In this document: one piece after another, positions 6,974 through 13,888 of the stretch
Numbering within the stretch: position 1 is the first letter of the stretch
Layout of the letters: each line of letters starts with the position of its first letter
NCBI GenBank assembly: GCA_041581135.1
Contig: JBFGCM010000081.1
Coordinates: 1-16,774 of the forward strand
DNA length: 16,774 nucleotides
From: JBFGCM01 sp041581135
GTDB lineage: Bacteria > Actinomycetota > Acidimicrobiia > Spongiisociales > UBA5794
Direction: 5' to 3'
Translations under genes and position numbers: made by a program
Notes under the pieces: generated by a model
What the model was told of the DNA's origin: nothing
Seen by the model: the letters and a program-made list of their open reading frames with translations, nothing else
Databases searched by the model: none

Positions 6974-7933
6974 CTACGCCTCACTCAGGCTCAATCGGGC
7001 ACGGGGGTTCATCCAGGCTATGAGCAGATCGGCGGTGAGTGTCGCCAGCATGTAGATGATGGCAACGGTGATGACGCCGCCGCGAAGCACGGGATAGTCC
7101 GCGGCATCGACCGCATCGAAGATCAACCGACCCAAGCCGGGGTAGTTGTAGATGAGCTCGAGGCCGACCATCCCGCCGAAGAGATAACCGAGCTGCGTGC
7201 CGACGACCGCGACGGTCGGCACCAGCGAGTTGCGAAGTACGTGCCTGCGGAAGACCTCACGCGTGCTGAGCCCGCGCATGAAGGCGGTGCGCGTGTAGTC
7301 CGCATCCAGCGACGTGATCGTGCTGGCTCGAGTGATGCGGGCGATGTACCCGAAGTAGACCGTGAGCACGGTCAGCGCGGGGAGGAGCAGGAATTGCAGC
7401 TGGGTGAGGAACCCGGCATCGGCCGGTGGGTCGGCTATGACTTTGAAGAAGGTGAATGGGACGGCGAGGAGCGCCAGGAACAGGACTCCGACCACGAACT
7501 CAGGCAGAGAAGAGAGCGCGACGCCCGCATTGACGATCACGCGGTCCAGCCAGGTGTCTCGCCGGTAAGCGGCGATCAGCCCGCCGGCAATCGAGATCGG
7601 CAGAACCAATATCAGAGCGAATATGACCAGCTTGGTCGAGTTCCACAGCGAGGTCGTCACCAGGCTCGTCACGCTCGTGCCCGGCCTGGTGAAGGAGTCT
7701 CCGAAGTCGAAGCTGAGTGTGCTGCTGACGACGTCGCCGAGCTGCTCGAGGACGGACTTGTCCAATCCCAGTGACTCCGTGACGGCCCGCAGCCGCTCCG
7801 GAGATGCAGTGCCGCCGGCGATCTTTCGGGCGGGATCTCCCGGCGCCAGATTCGGGATAAGCGTGATGATGACGATGATGATGGCGAGTGTGAGCAGCGA
7901 GAGGAGCAGTCGGCGCGTGATGAACTGCCTCAC
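6974..7933 (-). CDS. Peptide ABC transporter permease, DppB/OppB type
   Basis: This 319-residue permease begins with the family-typical amphipathic start and first membrane helix (RQFITRRLLLSLLTLAIIIV). It continues with about five more hydrophobic helices. It has the extracytoplasmic segment LAPGDPARKIAGGTASPERL and the EAA-like coupling loop FMRGLSTREVFRRHVLRNSLVP. The start is GTG 7933, with GAGGTG about 6 nt upstream. It lies 120 bp downstream of the binding-protein gene, separated by a strong hairpin, and directly abuts DppC. With DppC it forms the membrane pore of a di- or oligopeptide importer; the actual substrate is not deducible. Confidence 0.93.
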   Translation of the reverse strand: MRQFITRRLLLSLLTLAIIIVIITLIPNLAPGDPARKIAGGTASPERLRAVTESLGLDKSVLEQLGDVVSSTLSFDFGDSFTRPGTSVTSLVTTSLWNSTKLVIFALILVLPISIAGGLIAAYRRDTWLDRVIVNAGVALSSLPEFVVGVLFLALLAVPFTFFKVIADPPADAGFLTQLQFLLLPALTVLTVYFGYIARITRASTITSLDADYTRTAFMRGLSTREVFRRHVLRNSLVPTVAVVGTQLGYLFGGMVGLELIYNYPGLGRLIFDAVDAADYPVLRGGVITVAIIYMLATLTADLLIAWMNPRARLSLSEA

Positions 7934-8008
7934 GAATTCACCTCGTCCAGATTCACCTTCGTGACCTCATCCCTGAGCCGCCGCTGCGGCCCGTGTCTCG
8001 ATGCTCCA

Positions 8009-8039
8009 TGATGGCAGGGCCGGCTCGGCCCTGCCATCA
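8009..8039 (-). terminator. 14-bp hairpin between binding-protein and permease genes
   Basis: TGATGGCAGGGCCG (8009-8022) is perfectly complementary to CGGCCCTGCCATCA (8026-8039) around a 3-nt loop. It starts 14 nt after the binding-protein stop codon in the - strand direction. No T-tract follows, so full termination is unlikely. In many importer operons such hairpins protect the 3' end of the binding-protein mRNA or cause partial termination, giving more binding protein than permease. That role is inferred here. Confidence 0.65.
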
Positions 8040-8053
8040 CCCACTTGTCTCGA

Positions 8054-9805
8054 TTACGTGCTGATCGTGGCCCTCTCGAGCTTCATGTGACCGAGCGCCG
8101 TCACCTGCACGCCGGAAACCGACTCGTCGTGGCCTGACAGGTAGTCGAAGAAGAACGGGTACAGCGCAGGAGCTTCCTCGTGGAGGAGCTGCTGGATCTG
8201 ACCCACCGCTGCCTGCTGGCCTGCCACGTCCACGGCCGACTGGTAGTCGGCGAACAAGCGGTCGAACTCAGGCGACGCGTAGTTCGACGAGTTCCAGTCA
8301 CCGTCGGTCTCCAGCGCACGCCCGAAGTACACGTCGGGCGTCGGGCGATGCCCGTAGTCGACGATGCCGATCGGGGCTGACGCCCCGCACGGCCGGCCCG
8401 GTCCTCCGGTTTCCGGCTGGTTGCCCCACGGGGCGCCGGTGCACCAGTACTCGCCGTAGAAGTCCGAGTTGGCCGTCACGTTCACCGTGAGGTCCACGCC
8501 GGCTTCGAGGGCGTTCTGCTGGACGATGGCCCCCATGTCCGGACTTACCAGGATGTCGCCGGTTTCGATGGTCGCCGACAGACCCTCGTGGCCGGCTTCT
8601 GCCAGTAACGCCTTGGCCATCTCGACGTCGCGCGGCCGCTGCGGCGTGGCGTCCGGATCGAAGAACGGCAGCGTCGGATGGACCGGATGGTCGTTGCCCA
8701 CGATGGCAAATCCTTCGAACAGGACGTCGACCATCTGCTGGCGATCGAGCATGAATCCGAATGCACGCCGGACGCGAGCATCCGTGAACGGACCTCCCTC
8801 CGGAAGCTGCGTGTTGAACCAGAGCTGCCGGTGGTTCGCCGAGGGCGGCTTGAGCACCGTGAAGCTCTCGTCGTTGAGCAGGCTCCTGCCGTCGACAACA
8901 CCGAACTGCTGGATCATGTCGAGCTCGCGGGCCTGCATGGCGGAGACCCGAGCCCCCTCCGAGCCGAACCCGATCAGCGTGATCTCGTCGAGCAACGGCC
9001 GCCCGTTCCAGTAGTTCTCGTTGGCCTTGAACACCGTGGTGAACGTGGTCGGATCGTGGCTGTCGAAGATCCACGGGCCCGTGCCGGCTTGGCGGGCGTC
9101 GAGCGTGGTGCCGTCTGAGTAGTCGGCGGGTGTGATCAGCGACTGCGGGTTGTAGATGGAGATCAGCACCGGCAGGTTGCCGTTGGCTTTGTCCAGGTTG
9201 ACGATGGCCGTCAGATCATCCGGCGTCTCCACTGCACCCTCGCTCACGACACCGGCGAGACCGGCGCCGGCCGCGACCATTCGGTCGACCGTCGCCGCCA
9301 CATCTGCCGAAGTGAACGGCGTTCCGTCATGCCAGGTGATGCCCTCACGTAGCGTGAACGTCCATGCCGTACCGTCGGCGTTCGGTGACCACTCGGTGGC
9401 CAGACCGGTGTTGCCGATGTTGCCGTCGGGTGCGAGGCCCACCAGGTACTCGAAGCTCTGGGAGAGCACGCTATAGGTACCGAGGTCCAGCATGTTCAAC
9501 GGGTCGAGACCCGAGTTCGCATCGCCCTGCTGAATGCCGATCCTCATCGAGCCGCCCTGCGTGGGTGTCCCGGTGGCGCCGGGGGCGTCCGTGGCCCCAG
9601 GAGCCGCAGTGGTTGCCGTGCCGCCTTCGTCGTCGCCTCCACATGCGGAGATGACACCGGCCATCGCGCTCATGCTGAGGCCGAGGATGGCGCCGCGCTT
9701 CACGAAGTCGCGCCTCGAGATCGCGCCGCTTGCATAGTTCTCGATCAAGTCGACTTCGAGCGGATTCGAGTTGCGCCGAATCCAGTCCAGTCGTTTCCAG
9801 TTCAT
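8054..9805 (-). CDS. Peptide ABC transporter substrate-binding lipoprotein (SBP_bac_5), TAT-type signal
   Basis: This 583-residue extracytoplasmic binding protein belongs to the family-5 (Dpp/Opp) group. The N-terminus carries a twin-arginine motif SRRDFVK (30-36), a hydrophobic stretch, and a lipobox ISAC ending at Cys55. It is therefore predicted to be folded before export and lipid-anchored at the outer face of the membrane. A Gly/Thr/Ala/Pro-rich linker follows (GGTATTAAPGATDAPG). Family hallmarks include LATEWSPNADGTAWTFTLRE, WHDGTPFTSADVAATVDR and VRRAFGFMLDRQQMV. ATG 9805 is preceded by GGAGG, 8 nt upstream. It is the first gene of the importer operon; substrate (peptide, or another family-5 ligand) is unknown. 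Confidence 0.93.
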   Translation of the reverse strand: MNWKRLDWIRRNSNPLEVDLIENYASGAISRRDFVKRGAILGLSMSAMAGVISACGGDDEGGTATTAAPGATDAPGATGTPTQGGSMRIGIQQGDANSGLDPLNMLDLGTYSVLSQSFEYLVGLAPDGNIGNTGLATEWSPNADGTAWTFTLREGITWHDGTPFTSADVAATVDRMVAAGAGLAGVVSEGAVETPDDLTAIVNLDKANGNLPVLISIYNPQSLITPADYSDGTTLDARQAGTGPWIFDSHDPTTFTTVFKANENYWNGRPLLDEITLIGFGSEGARVSAMQARELDMIQQFGVVDGRSLLNDESFTVLKPPSANHRQLWFNTQLPEGGPFTDARVRRAFGFMLDRQQMVDVLFEGFAIVGNDHPVHPTLPFFDPDATPQRPRDVEMAKALLAEAGHEGLSATIETGDILVSPDMGAIVQQNALEAGVDLTVNVTANSDFYGEYWCTGAPWGNQPETGGPGRPCGASAPIGIVDYGHRPTPDVYFGRALETDGDWNSSNYASPEFDRLFADYQSAVDVAGQQAAVGQIQQLLHEEAPALYPFFFDYLSGHDESVSGVQVTALGHMKLERATIST

Positions 9806-9835
9806 TCTCTCTACCTCCGGGGGGAGCGCACGACG

Positions 9836-9902
9836 CGCGGCCGCGGTCGACCGTGCCTGGTGCCCCCTTCATGCTTTCCAAGTGTGAGGCGGTTTTGCCG
9901 CC
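9836..9902 (-). promoter_or_regulatory. Palindromes in the leader of the transporter operon
   Basis: The leader between the predicted transcription start (about 9909) and the ATG at 9805 holds GGCGG-TTTTG-CCGCC (9888-9902, 5-bp stem) and two overlapping 10-bp palindromes, CGCGGCCGCG (9836-9845) and CGGTCGACCG (9844-9853). They may be operator sites or RNA hairpins, or chance in GC-rich DNA. Confidence 0.3.
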
Positions 9903-9915
9903 CTACTCGGCGATC

Positions 9916-9944
9916 ACCATAGGGGGGTGCCGGGGCGGAAACAA
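9916..9944 (-). promoter_or_regulatory. Candidate promoter of the peptide-transporter operon
   Basis: On the - strand TTGTTT (9944-9939) and TATGGT (9921-9916) are separated by 17 nt. The boxes match consensus at 3 and 4 of 6 positions. The predicted start near 9909 would give a leader of about 104 nt before the binding-protein ATG. Confidence 0.45.
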
Positions 9945-10039
9945 CCGATTCGCCATTTCTGGCAAGGGGATCGCCGTCCGGCTGTGGCCTTCCAACCGTT
10001 GCTCTGAAGGCCGCTCTCGGCGCGTGGAGCGATTGCGCG

Positions 10040-10045
10040 TACGAT
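10040..10045 (+). promoter_or_regulatory. -10 box TACGAT for a leaderless transcript
   Basis: TACGAT ends 6 nt before the ATG at 10052, so the expected transcription start coincides with the A of the start codon. There is no Shine-Dalgarno sequence ahead of this ATG, consistent with leaderless translation. No convincing -35 box was found. Confidence 0.55.
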
Positions 10046-10051
10046 CGACCA

Positions 10052-10411
10052 ATGCAGGAATCCTTCATCGAGCGTCAGATCCGCGAAGCGATGGAGTCCG
10101 GCGCCTTCGACGATCTGCCGGGTGCAGGCAAGCCCATCGAGGACCTCGATCGCCCGTACGACCCGGACTGGTGGGCCCGCAAGTGGGCGCAGCGCGAAGG
10201 TCTCAAGGAGAAAGGCCTGGCACTGGCGCTTCGCATCGAGCGGCGACTGCCTCGCATCCTCGCCGGACGTGACGAAGCCGAGGTGGCGCTGGCGTTGCAG
10301 GCGCTGAACGACGAGATCGCCACCGTGAATGCCGAGCTCGATCCGGCAGACCGTCTCGAGCCGCTCGACGTGGATCGAATGCTCGCAGCGCGTCGGAACA
10401 GGCGAGGCTGA
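10052..10411 (+). CDS. DUF1992 (DnaJ-C28-like) family protein
   Basis: This 119-residue protein matches the DUF1992/DNAJC28-type domain almost end to end. It has the family hallmark IREAMESGAFDDLPGAGKPI near the N-terminus, then a charged helical region with RKWAQREG and LNDEIATVNAEL. No J-domain, signal peptide or membrane segment is present. Family function is not established. It is probably translated from a leaderless mRNA (-10 box 10040-10045). The lipoprotein gene starts 11 nt after its stop and may be co-transcribed. It is divergent from the peptide-transporter operon. Confidence 0.85.
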   Translation: MQESFIERQIREAMESGAFDDLPGAGKPIEDLDRPYDPDWWARKWAQREGLKEKGLALALRIERRLPRILAGRDEAEVALALQALNDEIATVNAELDPADRLEPLDVDRMLAARRNRRG

Positions 10412-10422
10412 GGCGTAGATTC

Positions 10423-11550
10423 ATGGGCGTGGACACGCGCCCCGAGTCCGATGACGTCCCGACGCCGGACTCTCTGTCTGCGTTGACCACCCGAGCGGCC
10501 TTGGTGCTGGGTCTGCTGCTCGTGCTCATGGCGTCATGCAGTGAATCCGACGTCGTGCCGCTGACGACCCCGGTGGCGACGCTCGCCACCACCGCGGCCC
10601 CGACCACGGCCGTCCCTGAGGCTCCGCCGACGGGCGCGGTCGATCCCGTGACGACCACGGCGCCGAGCACGACGACCACGGAGATCACCGTGCCTACGGC
10701 TGCCGTCCCCATGCTGGACGTCGTCGATCGGGTCCCGGACGGTGTCGAGGTGATCCCCGGCGGCCCGGTGTTCCCGGTGGCGGCGACGACGTGTCTGATT
10801 GGCGGGGTCTCCGCAGACGCGCAGTTCCTCTCGTTCGCCGGTTTCCAGGACTGGGACGTGGACGCCGGCGACCTGGTGCAGCTCTCGCCGGCGCCACCGT
10901 TCACGGGTGGTGAGACGTACCGAGTGGTCGGTCCCGATGGAGAAGTGGCGACGAGCCGCGGCGACGAACCGGCGTTCGTGTGTGACCCGGTGCCGGATTC
11001 CTTGTATGTCGAGTTCGAGCCGTCGCTGACGGAGGACTTCTGGCAGGTGAGTCCGCTGGCCATCGGGGGAACATGGGAGCTCTTCCCGCAGCCCGTCGAT
11101 CGGCTCGCCACCGATCAGCCCGTGTATCTCGACGCCACCGTGGCGCTGCTGGCCTCCCTGGGCCTCGATGATGCCGAACCGATGATTCGACACATCAGTC
11201 GTGTCGACCTGGAGGGCGACGGCGTGGACGAGGTGGTCATCGAGGCGTCCAACATCGATGCCCAAGAGCACGGCGGGGCTCCGTACCTGGATGCCGGAGA
11301 GTATTCCGTGGTCTTCGTGCGCAAGCTCGTCGAGGGCGAGGTGCTCACGGCTGTGCTGGGTGCGTCGGTGGGTGTCGGCGATGAGGCCTTCTCGCTGCTC
11401 CACCGCCTGAGCGCCGTCGCCGACGTCAACGGCGACGGCGACATGGAGATCACCACCGAAGCGGGGTACTACGAGGGCATGGGCCACATGGTGTGGGACT
11501 TCACGGGCACCCGGTTCGAGGTCGTGCTTGCCTGCGGCTGCGGGGCGTGA
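10423..11550 (+). CDS. Thr-rich lipoprotein with an EF-hand-like Asp/Asn/Gly loop
   Basis: This 375-residue protein is a predicted lipoprotein. A hydrophobic signal (ALVLGLLLVLMASC) ends at Cys39, followed by a low-complexity Thr/Ala/Pro linker (about 47-90). The mature part has no family I recognise. Near the C-terminus are VDLEGDGVDEVVIEA (about 262-276) and VADVNGDGDMEITTEAG, which resemble FG-GAP/EF-hand calcium-binding repeats, and it ends in a Cys-rich LACGCGA. ATG 10423 has GAGG 9 nt upstream. The N-terminal 20 residues before the hydrophobic core are long and acidic, so a later start (TTG 10483, giving a compact signal) is possible. It follows the DUF1992 gene by 11 nt and converges on the acetyltransferase gene. 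Function unknown. Confidence 0.75.
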   Translation: MGVDTRPESDDVPTPDSLSALTTRAALVLGLLLVLMASCSESDVVPLTTPVATLATTAAPTTAVPEAPPTGAVDPVTTTAPSTTTTEITVPTAAVPMLDVVDRVPDGVEVIPGGPVFPVAATTCLIGGVSADAQFLSFAGFQDWDVDAGDLVQLSPAPPFTGGETYRVVGPDGEVATSRGDEPAFVCDPVPDSLYVEFEPSLTEDFWQVSPLAIGGTWELFPQPVDRLATDQPVYLDATVALLASLGLDDAEPMIRHISRVDLEGDGVDEVVIEASNIDAQEHGGAPYLDAGEYSVVFVRKLVEGEVLTAVLGASVGVGDEAFSLLHRLSAVADVNGDGDMEITTEAGYYEGMGHMVWDFTGTRFEVVLACGCGA

Positions 11551-11566
11551 GCCGACCGGGCCCTGA

Positions 11567-12166
11567 TCAGATCCAGCCCTCGTCCCGGTACTTGTCACGC
11601 ATGATCTCGTGCTCGTGGCGGAGCAGGCCCCAGATGGTGTGATCGAGCCACTCGTCACCCACTCGCACCTCCTCGCGGAGCGTGCCCTCCAACAAGAAGC
11701 CCAGCTTCTCGGCCACCCGTTCCGATGCGTGGTTCCCCACTGCGATCCTCAACACGATGCGATGCATGTCGAGTTCGTCGAAGCCGAGACGCAGGATCTC
11801 GGCCGTCGCTTCCGTGATGACTCCTTTGCCGGCCTCCGCGCTGTGCACCCAGTAGCCGATCTCGCCGGTGGGGCCCTGTCGTGACGTGTGCCAGATGGAC
11901 ACGTTGCCGATGTGGCGATCCGGGTTGGCGGGGCGCCGGATGGCGAAGTCCCACGCCCGGCCCTCCGACCAGGCGCTCATGCTCTCGCGGATGTAGCGCG
12001 CGGCGTCGCCCTTGGCGTAGCCGGCGGCCGCCCACGGCAGCCATCTACTCAGGTCGGGTAGGGACGCCTCCACGGCGATCGACAGCGACTCTGCATCGCG
12101 ACGTCGAAAGGGTCGGAGTACCAGGTTCGGGGTGCGTCTGGGTCTCGGGGAGGGCGGCCTCGACAT
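11567..12166 (-). CDS. GNAT acetyltransferase, RimJ/RimL type
   Basis: This 199-residue protein has the RimJ/RimL-like GNAT fold: LVLRPFRRRDAESL at the N-terminus, the acetyl-CoA pyrophosphate loop in IGYWVHSAEAGKGVITEA (103-120), the FDELDMHRIVLRI strand (129-141) and NHASERVAEKLGF (145-157). Members acetylate protein N-termini, amines or antibiotics; the acceptor here is unknown. ATG 12166 was chosen because the conserved domain begins about 15 residues later. A TAGGCT -10-like box lies 8 nt upstream, allowing a leaderless or near-leaderless message. Longer in-frame extensions are Arg-rich and enter the divergent promoter region. It is divergent from the Nudix gene and convergent with the lipoprotein gene, 16 nt away. 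Confidence 0.88.
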   Translation of the reverse strand: MSRPPSPRPRRTPNLVLRPFRRRDAESLSIAVEASLPDLSRWLPWAAAGYAKGDAARYIRESMSAWSEGRAWDFAIRRPANPDRHIGNVSIWHTSRQGPTGEIGYWVHSAEAGKGVITEATAEILRLGFDELDMHRIVLRIAVGNHASERVAEKLGFLLEGTLREEVRVGDEWLDHTIWGLLRHEHEIMRDKYRDEGWI

Positions 12167-12174
12167 CGTGCGCC

Positions 12175-12180
12175 AGCCTA
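12175..12180 (-). promoter_or_regulatory. -10-like box TAGGCT ahead of the acetyltransferase
   Basis: Read on the - strand, TAGGCT fits the TANNNT pattern and ends 8 nt before the ATG at 12166. No clear -35 box accompanies it, so this is tentative. Confidence 0.3.
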
Positions 12181-12203
12181 TCGGTTCCGATCTCGTTGTG
12201 AAC

Positions 12204-12219
12204 CGGGCCGCAGGGCCCG
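12204..12219. repeat. 6-bp GC-rich hairpin in the divergent region
   Basis: CGGGCC (12204-12209) and GGCCCG (12214-12219) form a perfect 6-bp stem around GCAG. It lies midway between the divergent acetyltransferase and Nudix genes. Function unknown. Confidence 0.4.
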
Positions 12220-12231
12220 CAACGTGGCCCG

Positions 12232-12279
12232 CACGTTCCGCACGGGGCCGCCCGAAGCACACGTATCCTGCGGAACGTG
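12232..12279. repeat. 11-bp inverted repeat overlapping the Nudix start codon
   Basis: CACGTTCCGCA (12232-12242) is exactly complementary to TGCGGAACGTG (12269-12279), with a 26-nt spacer. The second arm includes the last base of the -10 box and the GTG start. It could be a spaced operator for a dimeric regulator. A hairpin in the mRNA is impossible if the transcript really starts at 12277. Confidence 0.5.
12264..12269 (+). promoter_or_regulatory. -10 box TATCCT for a leaderless Nudix transcript
   Basis: TATCCT ends 7 nt before the GTG at 12277, so the expected transcription start falls at or next to the start codon. No Shine-Dalgarno motif is present. The -35 region is not recognisable. Confidence 0.5.
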
Positions 12280-12813
12280 TCCGACTTGTGGTCGTCCCTT
12301 GAAGCGCTTCCGCCCGTGGCCAGTCCGGCCGGGGCGCGAGCGGCAGTCCTCGTGCCGCTGTACCCCGACGCCGAGGGTCACATGCGCGTCATCCTCACGA
12401 AGCGACCCGACGACATGCGTACCCATCCCGGCGACGTCGTCTTCCCGGGGGGCAAGATCGAACCGGGGGAAGGGCCGGAAGACACCGCGATACGCGAAGC
12501 GTGGGAGGAGATCAGGCTCGAGCCCGCTTCGGTGACCGTCATCGGGGGCTTGGATCCGGTCACCACGCGGAACCGATCGAATCTGATCATCCCGGTCGTC
12601 GCCAGGCTGGACGGCCCGCAAGAGCTCGTCGCCGACGAGGTGGAGGTCGACGTGATCCTGGAGCCCATGGTCAGCGAGCTCCTCGACGAGTCGCGATGGC
12701 GTCTCCAGGACTTCATGGGCCACCATCTCTGGTTCTTCGAGTTCGCCGAGGGCATCCTGTGGGGGGCCACCGCATTCATGATGCGCGACTTCCTCGGCTA
12801 CCTCAGTCGGTGA
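12277..12813 (+). CDS. Nudix hydrolase, CoA pyrophosphatase (NudL) type
   Basis: This 178-residue Nudix protein has a nearly complete box starting at Gly59, with Glu65 and Arg73-Glu74...Glu77-Glu78 all present; only the last Gly is Arg80. Directly before it, VILTKRPDDMRTHPGDVVFPGG fits the extra signature of the CoA-pyrophosphatase subgroup, which cleaves CoA and acyl-CoA to 3',5'-ADP and phosphopantetheine. The length is close to the usual 190-210 residues. It starts at GTG 12277 and is probably leaderless. Its 3' end overlaps the converging Nfu_N/HEAT gene by 11 bp. Unlike the other Nudix protein in this window, this one looks catalytically competent. Confidence 0.87.
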   Translation: MSDLWSSLEALPPVASPAGARAAVLVPLYPDAEGHMRVILTKRPDDMRTHPGDVVFPGGKIEPGEGPEDTAIREAWEEIRLEPASVTVIGGLDPVTTRNRSNLIIPVVARLDGPQELVADEVEVDVILEPMVSELLDESRWRLQDFMGHHLWFFEFAEGILWGATAFMMRDFLGYLSR

Positions 12814-13888
12814 GCTCGCGTCGCGCCGCCTCGGCTTCGAATCGCACCTGAAAGTCCGGATCGCCGGTCAAGGCTTCCACCGTCGCTCGGCTGGGCTCGG
12901 CCCCGATGGTGCGGAGCGCCCGCAGCGACCTCCAGCGCGTCCACGGATCGGGATCGGTCGCCGCCTTCTCGAACAGCGGCCGCAATGAGTCGTCTGCGCG
13001 GTCTCCGGCGGCATCGATCGCCGTGCGGCGAACCACCTTCGAGCGGTCGGAGTAGGCGGCCCGCAGGGTCTCGGCGGCGAACTCGGAGTCGGTGGACTCG
13101 GCGGCTACCGCAACCGCCACCCGCCGAAGCCGCGGGTCGTCCGCGATGAGGGCTTCGAGCAGTCTCTGCCGGGAGCTCGGATCATCGGGATCCATGAGGT
13201 GGAGCTCGTCCACCGTGAGTCCGGTGCCAGCCTCGGCGATCATCTCGTCGCGGCTGAAGTCGGTGCCGCCTTCGTTGGGAGCACCAGTCCAGAACAGCTC
13301 GGTGATCCGCTCGATCATCCCGTCGAGCCGTTGCTCCCATGACGCGGTGCGGTCCAACCCCACCGTGACGAAGTGTCCGGCGACCATGACGTCGGTCACT
13401 CCCGGCTCTTCGAGCAAGGCGGCGGCGCGCGGGTCATCGGGTGTGTCGCCGTGCAGATACCAGACGCCGGGGGCGGGCGTGCCTCCCGTCGTGAACTTCA
13501 CCTTGCGAGGGTGCGGAGTGGGTTCCGGGATCACCGGGCCCGAGAACACGCGATCGAACAGGCCGCGACCGTCTTCGGTCGGAGTTCCCGTCACCGTCAG
13601 GCGATACCGACCAGCTTCCCAGCCGTGAGCCATCGTGAACGGACCCAGCTGGTGCTCCCACCAACCCTCACCATCGCCCACCAGGTCGGCCAACCCCGTG
13701 GCGTCCTCGTCTGTCCAGGGCTGGGCGGAGAAGAAGCGCTTGAGGTAGTTCTTGAACGCGACGAGCTGATGGAATTCCAAGCCCATGGCCACCTCTTCCG
13801 TGAGATGCGCCGACGCGTCTCCAACCAGCTCCTCGGCGGCGATGCTGCGTCGAGCCAGATCGAAATCGGCTCGGTCGTCAGCGTTCAC
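12803..13888 (-). CDS. Nfu_N-domain and HEAT-repeat protein (CvfC/YpgR-like)
   Basis: This 361-residue protein has three parts. Residues 1-118 are an unrecognised acidic N-terminal region. Residues about 120-205 resemble the Nfu/NifU N-terminal fold (PEPTPHPRKVKF, then LLEEPGVTDVMVAGHFVTVGLD). Residues about 255-361 are HEAT-type repeats (VVRRTAIDAAGD, PWTRWRSLRALRTIG, FQVRFEAEAARREL). The last two parts, in this order, match the Firmicutes conserved virulence factor C (CvfC/YpgR) as I remember it. The extra N-terminal block is not in that protein, where the Nfu_N part comes first. It starts at GTG 13888, overlapping the cimA stop by 4 bp (GTGA), so it is coupled to cimA. The biochemical role is unknown. 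No CxxC cluster-binding motif is present. Confidence 0.75.
   Translation of the reverse strand: MNADDRADFDLARRSIAAEELVGDASAHLTEEVAMGLEFHQLVAFKNYLKRFFSAQPWTDEDATGLADLVGDGEGWWEHQLGPFTMAHGWEAGRYRLTVTGTPTEDGRGLFDRVFSGPVIPEPTPHPRKVKFTTGGTPAPGVWYLHGDTPDDPRAAALLEEPGVTDVMVAGHFVTVGLDRTASWEQRLDGMIERITELFWTGAPNEGGTDFSRDEMIAEAGTGLTVDELHLMDPDDPSSRQRLLEALIADDPRLRRVAVAVAAESTDSEFAAETLRAAYSDRSKVVRRTAIDAAGDRADDSLRPLFEKAATDPDPWTRWRSLRALRTIGAEPSRATVEALTGDPDFQVRFEAEAARRELTD

Noticed and set aside
7977..7990. 5-bp hairpin GCCGC/GCGGC upstream of the DppB gene
   Set aside because: It is short, expected by chance at this GC content, and dwarfed by the 14-bp hairpin nearby.
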